11,127 nucleotides of DNA from Acidobacteriota bacterium. GTDB taxonomy: Bacteria > Acidobacteriota > Thermoanaerobaculia > Gp7-AA8. The position numbers were made by a program, and so were the translations under genes. Below, in pieces: positions 4,984 through 11,127 of the stretch (positions are counted from its first letter, which is position 1; every line of letters begins with the position of its first letter). The notes under the pieces were generated by a model that did not search any database, was not told the DNA's origin, and saw only the letters and a program-made list of their open reading frames with translations. Where the stretch lies: positions 1 to 11,127 of the forward strand of contig QHVY01000117.1 in assembly GCA_003223695.1 (NCBI GenBank). The letters are read 5' to 3'.

Positions 4984-6171
4984 ATGACCAAACGCGTGGG
5001 AATGATTTCCCTTGGCTGCCCGAAGAATCTCGTCGATGCCGAGATCATGCTGGGACAGCTGCGCGAGCAGTCCGAGGTGGCAATCACGAATGACCTCGAA
5101 CAGGCCGACGTCGTCATCGTCAACACCTGCGGGTTCATCGACGCGGCGAAGCAGGAGTCGATCGACACGATACTCGAGGTCGCAGAGCGCAAGGGCAAAG
5201 GCATCGAGCGGCTGATCGTCACCGGATGCATGGTGCAGAAGTACCGCGGCGATCTGCAGCAATCGATTCCGGAGATCGATGCATTCGTCGGCCTCGATCA
5301 TCTCGAGGCGATCACGCAAGCGGTCACAGGAGATGTCGATGCTGCTCCCGTGAAGCGCAAGATGTCGGTGCGTCTGTACGAAGATCTTCCGCGTGTTCTC
5401 GCGCAAGGCACTGCCCACGCGTATTTGAAAGTCTCGGAGGGCTGCTCGAATCCGTGCACGTTCTGCGCGATTCCGCAGATGCGAGGCAAATTCCGCTCTC
5501 GCGCAGTCGAGTCTCTCGTGCGCGAAGCACAGTCGCTGCAGCGGCAGGGAGTGAAGGAGCTGTGTCTCGTCGCCCAGGACACCACCCGCTACGGCGCCGA
5601 CCTCGGTCTCAATCACGGCCTAACACAGCTCGTGCAGGCTCTCCTCGATGACACGGACTTTCAATGGATTCGCTTCCTCTATGCGTATCCCGGCTCACTC
5701 GACTGGTCGCTATTCGAGCTGATGGGACGCGAAAAGCGCTTCGTGTCCTACTGCGACATTCCGCTGCAGCACGTTTCTGCGAATGTCCTTTCGAAAATGC
5801 GACGTCCGGGATCGCCCGCCGAATATCGCGAGATCGTGACGCGCATGCGCGATCTCGTGCCTGACATTTCACTGCGCACGACGTTCATCACCGGCCATCC
5901 CGGCGAGACCCCGAAGGATTTCGGCGAGCTATACGAATTCGTCGATTGGGCGCAATTCGATCAGATGGGCGCGTTCGTCTACTCACCGGAGGAGTTCACA
6001 CCGGCCTCGAAGATGAAGGACACGCCGACACGCAAGACAGCCGAACGGCGACGCGCGAAATTGATGGAACTGCAACAGCAGATCTCGCGTGCGCGCAACG
6101 AGACGAAGCTCGGTCAGACATTCGACGCGATCACAAGCACCGGAAATCGACGGCCGGCTGCTGATCAATGA
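4984..6171 (+). CDS. rimO: Ribosomal protein S12 methylthiotransferase RimO, TRAM domain truncated
   Basis: RimO is a radical-SAM enzyme that adds a methylthio group to a conserved aspartate of ribosomal protein S12. VGMISLGCPKNLVDAE is the RimO-type N-terminus. Three cysteines (C12, C49, C82) would bind one [4Fe-4S] cluster, and C154-x3-C158-x2-C161 (EGCSNPCTFC) the radical-SAM cluster. The radical-SAM barrel runs to about residue 370. The C-terminal TRAM domain should continue after GQTFDAI (377-383), but the frame then reads TSTGNRRPAADQ and stops, giving 395 residues instead of about 430-450. The missing end (QAPEIDGRLLINDG...) is present downstream in the +1 frame, so a small deletion has shifted the frame. 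Catalysis may survive, but S12 binding through TRAM is doubtful. A sequencing or assembly error is possible. Confidence 0.9.
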   Translation: MTKRVGMISLGCPKNLVDAEIMLGQLREQSEVAITNDLEQADVVIVNTCGFIDAAKQESIDTILEVAERKGKGIERLIVTGCMVQKYRGDLQQSIPEIDAFVGLDHLEAITQAVTGDVDAAPVKRKMSVRLYEDLPRVLAQGTAHAYLKVSEGCSNPCTFCAIPQMRGKFRSRAVESLVREAQSLQRQGVKELCLVAQDTTRYGADLGLNHGLTQLVQALLDDTDFQWIRFLYAYPGSLDWSLFELMGREKRFVSYCDIPLQHVSANVLSKMRRPGSPAEYREIVTRMRDLVPDISLRTTFITGHPGETPKDFGELYEFVDWAQFDQMGAFVYSPEEFTPASKMKDTPTRKTAERRRAKLMELQQQISRARNETKLGQTFDAITSTGNRRPAADQ

Positions 6172-6274
6172 CGGCATCGATCTTCTGCCAAGCCAGCTTC
6201 CCGCGTTCGCTCGCGTCGAGATCAGCGATGCGCATCCGTACGATGTGGTCGGCAGTGTGGTGGCGGGCTCTTAG
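6134..6274 (+). pseudogene. Out-of-frame remnant of the RimO TRAM domain
   Basis: In the +1 frame relative to rimO, codons from 6134 read QAPEIDGRLLINDG, then FARVEISDAHPYDVVGSVV, the standard end of a RimO TRAM domain (compare APEIDG and ADEYDLWG in E. coli RimO, from memory). It has no start codon or ribosome site of its own. Compared with the family, about 15-20 residues between GQTFDAI and QAPEIDG are missing. The frame closes at TAG (6272-6274), which lies inside the adjoining palindromic repeat. Confidence 0.8.
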
Positions 6275-6303
6275 CCCGCCGGCCGGCTGAGAGCCGGCCA
6301 CCA
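6258..6303. repeat. 46-bp near-palindrome with two nested hairpins
   Basis: The whole segment TGGTGGCGGG...CCGGCCACCA is its own reverse complement at 20 of 23 pairs. It can also fold as two perfect 8-bp hairpins: GGCGGGCT-CTT-AGCCCGCC (6262-6280) and GGCCGGCT-GAG-AGCCGGCC (6281-6299), closed by TGGT/ACCA as a three-way junction. There is no T tract. It lies at the end of the rimO locus and supplies the stop of the TRAM remnant. I infer a REP-like intergenic repeat. Confidence 0.75.
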
Positions 6304-6329
6304 TTCGATACATCCGCTACGATGGCTGC

Positions 6330-8009
6330 ATGCATCTCGGCGGCCGAGGGGCGAGGCGTGTGCTCATCGCCGTCATTGTCCTCGGCTTCGCCCTTCGACT
6401 GAGCGTCTGGCCGCGCGTATTTTCCGGCGGGCACGTCTATCTCGATGGCCCCGATGGCTACTATCACTTGCGCCGCGCGGCGATGACGCTGCAGCACTGG
6501 CCGTGGGTGCCGAGCTTCGACCCGATGATCAATTATCCGGCGGGAGGGGTGATCAGTTGGCCGCCTCTCTTCGATGGATTGCTGGCGACACTCGCGTTGC
6601 CGTTCCGCTCTGATCACGCACTGGAAATCATCGGCGCATTTCTTCCGCCGTTCCTCGGGGCACTTCAACTGGTCGCGCTATTCATGCTCGTGCATTCGCT
6701 GCGCAGCCGGCGTGCGGCGCTCGCGGCGGTCGTCGTCGCGGCGATCCTCCCGGCCGTCGTCCGTTACACGCTCCTCGGCAATCTCGATCACGATCCATTT
6801 TTTACGTTGTGCCTGCTGATCTCGCTGGTCGGAATCGCGCGGGAGAATGTCGCCCTCATCACCGCTGGTCTCACCTGCGGGACCCTCGGATGGACCGGCG
6901 CGATCGTGCAGGTGGCAATCGCGACGGCGGTAGTCCTCTGCATTCGACGACCGCTCGCCGCGCGCGCATTCGGAATCGGCGCGACGACCTCCGCCCTGAT
7001 CATTTTGCCGTTTGTCATCGCCAGCCCGTGGCGCGGCGCGACGTTCGAGGGATTGTCGTGGCTGCATGTCGCTGCGCTGACGGGAGCCGGGTTGCTGGGT
7101 TGTTGGGTTGCTGGGTTGCGCACTCTAGCCGTTGTCGATGCGCTGGCAGTGGTAGTGCTGGCTCCGATTTGTGTTAGGCCATTTCTCGCCGGTGCCGCGT
7201 ACGCCGCTGGCGACGCTCCGATTCTGGCGATGGTGGCGGAGGCGCAGCCGCTGCTGCGGCTTTTCGGTCATTTTGATTTGTGGCCGATGCTCATTCGATT
7301 CGGTTTGTTGCCGCTGCTCGCGATTGTCGTCATTCCGTGGCAGCTCAAACGGGAACGCGCGCGCGACCTGCCCTTCATCGCGCCATGGCTGGCGATCACG
7401 TTGACGCTTGCCTTTCTTCACTCCCGATTCAGTTTCGATGCAGGCGTCGCGCTGGCGGCATTCGCGGGAATCGCTCTCGATCAGATCAAACCGGCGATCG
7501 TGGCTGTCTCACTGCTGCCGATTCTCCCAGCGTACGTGCCGCTGCCGTCGCTGGAAGGATTCAATTTTTATCTGCGACCGAATGCCCTGCACGACTACGC
7601 GATGGATCGCATCTGCGAGAAGCTGCGCGCCGCGCCGCCGGCAGCGGTGCTCGCGCCTTGGTCGTTCGGACATTGGATCGTCTGGATCGCGAAGAAGCCG
7701 GTGGTGATCGGGCCGATGCTTTCCGTCGGCCAATCCGAATTTGCCGAAGGTCTGCGATTCTTTTTCCTCGAGGATCCGGCTGAGGCGCAACGGTTTCTTG
7801 CCTCACATGGCGTGCGGTACGTGATGGTCGCGCCGGAGCTCGATTCGATCGCCGCACGGGCGCGCGTTGCTGGAGTCGATCCTCGCCGCTACGGGAGGTC
7901 CATCGCCGCGAGGCTCACGTTCGATGGTCCCGTCGCCGGCTTCCGGGAAATCATGCGATCGCGTTACGTTCGTGTGTACGAGGTCAGCACATCGCCACGC
8001 CGCGATTGA
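6330..8009 (+). CDS. STT3-like oligosaccharyltransferase / GT-C family membrane glycosyltransferase
   Basis: Polytopic membrane protein of 559 residues with about a dozen hydrophobic segments and a soluble C-terminal domain (from about 405). Motifs in order match STT3/AglB/PglB (GT66), which move a lipid-linked glycan to protein: DGPDGYYHLRRA (39-50, first acidic motif), GNLDHD (150-155, second DxD-like motif), MVAEAQP (301-307, in the place of the SVSE/TIXE motif), and APWSFGHW (442-449) where STT3 has WWDYG. The stretch EDPAEAQRFLASHGVRYVMV (481-500) also resembles STT3 C-terminal domains. The WWD aspartate is absent, so acceptor choice may differ. Start ATG at 6330 has no ribosome site; TACGAT (6318-6323) could give a leaderless mRNA. 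An octamer tandem repeat lies inside the gene (7089-7120). The 3' end overlaps the phosphatase gene by 26 bp. Confidence 0.75.
   Translation: MHLGGRGARRVLIAVIVLGFALRLSVWPRVFSGGHVYLDGPDGYYHLRRAAMTLQHWPWVPSFDPMINYPAGGVISWPPLFDGLLATLALPFRSDHALEIIGAFLPPFLGALQLVALFMLVHSLRSRRAALAAVVVAAILPAVVRYTLLGNLDHDPFFTLCLLISLVGIARENVALITAGLTCGTLGWTGAIVQVAIATAVVLCIRRPLAARAFGIGATTSALIILPFVIASPWRGATFEGLSWLHVAALTGAGLLGCWVAGLRTLAVVDALAVVVLAPICVRPFLAGAAYAAGDAPILAMVAEAQPLLRLFGHFDLWPMLIRFGLLPLLAIVVIPWQLKRERARDLPFIAPWLAITLTLAFLHSRFSFDAGVALAAFAGIALDQIKPAIVAVSLLPILPAYVPLPSLEGFNFYLRPNALHDYAMDRICEKLRAAPPAAVLAPWSFGHWIVWIAKKPVVIGPMLSVGQSEFAEGLRFFFLEDPAEAQRFLASHGVRYVMVAPELDSIAARARVAGVDPRRYGRSIAARLTFDGPVAGFREIMRSRYVRVYEVSTSPRRD
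7089..7120 (+). repeat. Octamer tandem repeat GGGTTGYT x4 inside the STT3-like gene
   Basis: The four consecutive 8-bp units are GGGTTGCT, GGGTTGTT, GGGTTGCT and GGGTTGCG. They encode GLLGCWVAGL in a membrane segment (residues 254-264). Because 8 is not a multiple of 3, gain or loss of one unit would shift the frame and truncate the enzyme. Confidence 0.8.
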
Positions 8010-9819
8010 TGATGCGCCACTCGCCGTTCACACGCTGCATCGTGAACGTGTATCCCGTTCCGCAGGAGAGCGATGCGACGCCCGGCTGTGGTTTGGGAAC
8101 CTCTCCGATCCAGAGACGGACGGTCGCCTTGTCGCCGTTGACCTCGATCTTGTCGATGCGTGGATTCTGATCGGGAAGCTCCGCCAGTGCGATTGCGAGC
8201 ACGACGGCGCGCTGATCGGTGCACGGAAGCGCAACGGACTGATCCCCGCCTGCGCGAAAGCCGAGGAGTGCGGCGGTGGTGCGGGCGATGTCGGTGGGCG
8301 CGACGCGATCGTCGTATCGTCCCGCCGTAATGCCGCTTCCCCAGAACAACAGCGGTACGTGTTGATCGTCGGGCAGCGGCTGGCCGTGTGTAGTATTCGC
8401 GTTGCCGTAGCTCCAGATCCAGTTCTTCTTCAACTCGATGATGATGTCTCCGCTGCGGTCGGCGCGAAATGATGCGCGCACGGCCCGCTCGAGCTCCGTG
8501 GGATTTGGATTCACCGCCATCAGCTCGCTGTTGGTGTAGACCGCGCGCACGCCGGGCATTTGCGCGACGACGTCTCGAAGCGCGCGCTTGACGCGTTCGC
8601 CGTCGAGCTTCAGCTCCGCGACGTGCTTCCAATTGATGTAGAGCGCCGGCTCTTCGAAGAAGGCGACGAACGATTGCGCGGGGTCGAACGCGACATCGAG
8701 GCGCTGAGCAACCGCTCGTTCGATTGGAATCCGCGACGCCGGAGTATGGAAGTCAACGCGGCCGGCATCGATCTTCGGATCGCGCAGCTTGGCGATGTCC
8801 GGATTCGATTGCACACCGTGATCCGATGTGAGAGCAACGAGCAACCGGTCGTGGAATTTTGCATCGAGGCTATTTACAAATTTTTCCAGCGAGCGATCGA
8901 GCCTCACGACATCGTCGGCGACTTCCATCGAATCGGGACCGTAGTAGTGGCCGATGTAGTCAGGAGTCGAGACTCCGACGAAGAGCAGATCAGGGGTGCC
9001 GCGCGTGCCGAGAGATTCCGTTTCGATGATGCGCATTGCGAAGTCGAGAAGCATGTCGTTCGCGAAGGGTGTGTATGTCAATGCCTCGACGTTCGGGATG
9101 ATGTGATCGAAATGCGTGCCGTATCGCGAATTCTTGAATGGCCACGCTGCGGGGGGATCGAATGTGACCTTGGCGATCGCATCTTGCGGAAGGGAGAGCG
9201 ACCAGGTACCCGAGGCGGGGATGTAACCGGCAATCGTGGAGTTGAAGGCGAACAGCGAGGAGTTGAATCTGTAATAGCTGGAGGAGACGAAACCGTTTCC
9301 AGCGAACCAGTACGCGGCGTCCGCCTTCCGCCCGCCCATCAGAATCGCCGCGCGATCCTTGATCGACACGGCGATCACGCGCGACCGCGGGTATTTTTCT
9401 TTTAGCCGATCGCCGAGCGAATCCTCCGCGAGGGCGACAGGCGACATGCCGCCGGTGACGCGATCGTCTTTGACGCAATATCGAGGAGTGCCGGTTGTCC
9501 GCTCGAACCACGTGTTCGCCACGATTCCGTTCTCCGCCGGCATGCGTCCACTGCCGATCGACGCGTGCCCCGGGCCAGTGAACGTGTTCGCGTATGGATA
9601 GTACGCGTTGGTGAAATCCGCTCCCGACTTCAGAAAGCGATTGAATCCGCCTATGGAGAACCACGGTGCGAATCGTTCTAAATATTCATAACGAAATTGA
9701 TCGATGGAGATGATTAGGATCAGATCGGGTCGCGCGGCGGCGGCCCCGAGCGGCAGCGCAAGAAGGAGAAAGAAAAGGGCCACCGCGAAGGTGGCCCTTG
9801 AAGAACGATGATTCGACAA
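7984..9819 (-). CDS. Secreted PafA-like alkaline phosphatase with C-terminal extension
   Basis: Extracytoplasmic phosphatase of the alkaline phosphatase superfamily, releasing phosphate from phosphomonoesters with two zinc ions. The N-terminus has R5 and R8, a hydrophobic core FAVALFFLLLALPLG and an AAAA-R cleavage region: a signal peptide. Metal and nucleophile residues fit PafA: D40 (SIDQFR), T81 nucleophile (FTGPGHAS), D287 and H291 (PDYIGHYYG), D333-H334 (TSDHG), H478 (THGQ). N102 and K154-x-R156 (SIKDR) match the phosphate-binding set that marks monoesterases rather than diesterases. About 80 residues after 530 go beyond the PafA fold (ending GEWRIINRGVAMC). The start is TTG at 9819, one base after the receptor stop, with no ribosome site; a terminator-like hairpin covers codons 7-15. 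A GTG at 9783 is a less likely start. Confidence 0.88.
   Translation of the reverse strand: MSNHRSSRATFAVALFFLLLALPLGAAAARPDLILIISIDQFRYEYLERFAPWFSIGGFNRFLKSGADFTNAYYPYANTFTGPGHASIGSGRMPAENGIVANTWFERTTGTPRYCVKDDRVTGGMSPVALAEDSLGDRLKEKYPRSRVIAVSIKDRAAILMGGRKADAAYWFAGNGFVSSSYYRFNSSLFAFNSTIAGYIPASGTWSLSLPQDAIAKVTFDPPAAWPFKNSRYGTHFDHIIPNVEALTYTPFANDMLLDFAMRIIETESLGTRGTPDLLFVGVSTPDYIGHYYGPDSMEVADDVVRLDRSLEKFVNSLDAKFHDRLLVALTSDHGVQSNPDIAKLRDPKIDAGRVDFHTPASRIPIERAVAQRLDVAFDPAQSFVAFFEEPALYINWKHVAELKLDGERVKRALRDVVAQMPGVRAVYTNSELMAVNPNPTELERAVRASFRADRSGDIIIELKKNWIWSYGNANTTHGQPLPDDQHVPLLFWGSGITAGRYDDRVAPTDIARTTAALLGFRAGGDQSVALPCTDQRAVVLAIALAELPDQNPRIDKIEVNGDKATVRLWIGEVPKPQPGVASLSCGTGYTFTMQRVNGEWRIINRGVAMC
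9761..9799 (-). terminator. Intrinsic terminator-like hairpin after the TonB receptor gene
   Basis: On the minus strand a perfect 10-bp stem AAGGGCCACC / GGTGGCCCTT (9775-9799) with loop TTCGC is followed by TTCTTTCTCCTTCTT (9774-9760). Stem strength and the pyrimidine, T-rich tail are those of a rho-independent terminator for the receptor gene ending at 9821. It lies inside the signal-peptide codons of the phosphatase gene, where the T-rich tail encodes the FFLLL core. It could act as terminator, attenuator, or be partly a by-product of encoding a hydrophobic core. Confidence 0.6.
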
Positions 9820-9820
9820 A

Positions 9821-11127
9821 TCAGAAGCTGATACGCAATCCGAGGCGTGCCTGCCACCGCGAGCGAAGATCGGCGATGCTGAACTGACGTCCCGGCGTGA
9901 GCGAACCGAAGTTGCGCGTGCCGTCGGAATTCAGTGTCGTCGATGCTTCGCGATAGACCGGCTTTCCACTTGGATCGTTGCCCAGGTAAGTCACAGGACT
10001 CGTGTTCTGGTTGGAGACGAAGTAGACGTTGCCCGAGTCCTTATTGAACAGGTGCAGCAGATTAAGGACGTCGGCGTCGATCTCCGTACGTACCGTGTGA
10101 ATAGGCAGAGCAAGCGCGTAGTGGAAGTCGAGATCGCGCGACCACGGCTCGAACGACTCGTACTTGCCGATGGTTCTCGCCTGATTCGGATTGAGCCCAG
10201 CCGATGACACGAAGCTGGAGAAAATGTTTGCGTCGAGCGGTGTGCGGCCCGTGCCGCATGGTGCGGCCGCCGTCGGAACGGTCGATGTCGGCGTCTGCGA
10301 TGGGCAGAGGATCATCTTGTCCGCGCCGCCGGGGATGAACAGCAGGTCGTTCGTCGCGTATTGGTCTTTGTTGATATCCGTGCCGAACAACAGCGAGTAC
10401 GGCCGGCCGGACTGTGCATTCCAGTAGAGACCGAACGTATGGTTGACCGGTCCCATTGGCAGGTCGTAAGTGATCGCGGCATTGGCGCGATGCTTCTGCA
10501 GGAACACCGAATTGCCGACCGTGGGGGTGAAGATGTCACCCTTCGTGTGCTCGAAGCGCCAGTTGGAAATCGCGCGGCTGGACGTGCCTTCGAACGCGGA
10601 CTGCGCGTTCTGATGCGCGTACGAGGCGCTCATCGTCAGGCCGTGCGTGAACGGACGAACCAATTGCAGCGTCTGCGTGAATTCGTGACCTTTGCTGGTG
10701 TTCGTCAGGAACGTTGCGTCGAAGATCTGTTTGCTCACGAGCGAGTACGTCGGACGTCCATCGAGCGCGCTGGTACCGGTCTGCACGCGGTTGACGTTCG
10801 TGTAGTAGATGTCTTCCTGTGTCTTGGAGTACAGGCCTTCGACTGTTCCGCGGATGCCCCAGATCAGATCGCGGTCGTAGCCGAGCGTGCCGCGAAGCAC
10901 GCGCGGGAACTTGAAGTTCGGATCGACCATATCGACGGAAAGCGATCCCGCCGAACCGACGCCTTTCGGCTGTGAATTCGGATCGGCATTGAACGCCGGT
11001 GGCGTGCAGCCAGCCGATAGCACGCACGCCAGAGCGACGCTGAACACGCCGGTTCCGCCGTAAGCGTTCGAGATCCACACGTAGGGAGCGCGTCCCGCGA
11101 AAATGCCCACGCCACCGCGGACCTGCT
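9821..11127 (-). CDS. TonB-dependent receptor, Oar-like, C-terminal part (5' end outside window)
   Basis: Outer-membrane beta-barrel of the Oar/carboxypeptidase-regulatory-domain TonB-dependent receptor type, for uptake of an unknown ligand such as oligosaccharide or peptide. The frame is open to the window edge and begins QVRGGVGIFAGRAPYVWISNAYGGTG, a segment typical of the barrel middle in acidobacterial Oar-like receptors. The GTG at 11110 is therefore an internal valine codon, not a start. About 435 residues are visible, with alternating aromatic beta strands, an extracellular-loop-like region with several cysteines (CPSQTP ... CGTG), and the terminal LGLRISF with the C-terminal Phe used as a barrel-assembly signal. 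The plug domain and signal peptide lie outside. The phosphatase TTG follows one base after the TGA, and a terminator-like hairpin follows 22 nt later. Confidence 0.85.
   Translation of the reverse strand, partial: QVRGGVGIFAGRAPYVWISNAYGGTGVFSVALACVLSAGCTPPAFNADPNSQPKGVGSAGSLSVDMVDPNFKFPRVLRGTLGYDRDLIWGIRGTVEGLYSKTQEDIYYTNVNRVQTGTSALDGRPTYSLVSKQIFDATFLTNTSKGHEFTQTLQLVRPFTHGLTMSASYAHQNAQSAFEGTSSRAISNWRFEHTKGDIFTPTVGNSVFLQKHRANAAITYDLPMGPVNHTFGLYWNAQSGRPYSLLFGTDINKDQYATNDLLFIPGGADKMILCPSQTPTSTVPTAAAPCGTGRTPLDANIFSSFVSSAGLNPNQARTIGKYESFEPWSRDLDFHYALALPIHTVRTEIDADVLNLLHLFNKDSGNVYFVSNQNTSPVTYLGNDPSGKPVYREASTTLNSDGTRNFGSLTPGRQFSIADLRSRWQARLGLRISF

Noticed and set aside
4954..5616. A 220-codon minus-strand frame opposite the start of rimO
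   Set aside because: It lies over the conserved RimO cysteine motifs and would overlap the CPBP upstream region; its composition is that of a shadow frame.
6258..6303. Rho-independent terminator of rimO
   Set aside because: The stems are strong but no T-rich tract follows on either strand, so repeat element is the better description, although some effect on transcription is possible.
8560..9405. A 281-codon plus-strand frame opposite the phosphatase
   Set aside because: The minus strand carries all PafA catalytic residues in order; the plus frame has no domain signature.
4154..9819. A defence or secretion system built from the CPBP protease, STT3-like protein and phosphatase
   Set aside because: rimO separates them, orientations differ, and no motif ties them together; I see only a loose envelope theme.
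11108..11110. GTG as start of the TonB-dependent receptor, with a lipoprotein-like AGC motif shortly after
   Set aside because: The frame continues upstream as QVRGG to the window edge, and the following residues match the middle of Oar-like barrels, so this is an internal Val codon and the Cys is in a loop.

Overview
The window is GC-rich, densely packed bacterial DNA. The Oar-like TonB-dependent receptor (9821-11127), the PafA-type phosphatase (7984-9819) and the short intergenic palindromes suggest Acidobacteriota or a related soil or metagenomic lineage. That placement is an inference from gene style; there is no rRNA marker. I saw no tRNA, rRNA, CRISPR array, transposase or phage gene.

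Layout. A plus-strand gene ends at 64 (only its tail is in the window), followed by a short palindromic repeat bracketed by a 28-bp direct duplication. mscL runs leftward from 609 and carries an added zinc ribbon. A rightward cluster starts at 648: 3-hydroxyacyl-CoA dehydrogenase, a SAM methyltransferase overlapping it by 23 bp, dusB joined by an ATGA overlap, then after a palindromic repeat a soluble protein I do not recognise (3273-4202). A CPBP-family membrane protease (4942 to 4154) converges on it with a 49-bp overlap. rimO diverges from the protease at 4984. Its radical-SAM part is intact, but its TRAM domain is broken by a small deletion and frameshift. A 46-bp near-palindrome supplies the stop codon of the out-of-frame TRAM remnant. 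Next come an STT3-like oligosaccharyltransferase (6330-8009), overlapping by 26 bp the convergent pafA-like phosphatase (9819 to 7984), and the C-terminal part of the TonB-dependent receptor, whose start lies beyond the right edge.

How the genes relate. There is no single pathway. The left part is housekeeping (osmotic valve, beta-oxidation type redox step, tRNA dihydrouridylation, ribosomal protein S12 methylthiolation). The right part is envelope-related (membrane protease, GT-C transferase, secreted phosphatase, outer-membrane receptor). I see no convincing multi-gene novel system.

The more unusual signals are structural: palindromic elements placed exactly at gene ends; a duplication that appears to have separated two convergent genes while keeping both stop codons; an octamer tandem repeat inside the STT3-like gene that could shift frame by slippage; an intrinsic-terminator-like hairpin inside the signal-peptide coding region of the phosphatase; and the damaged TRAM domain of RimO.
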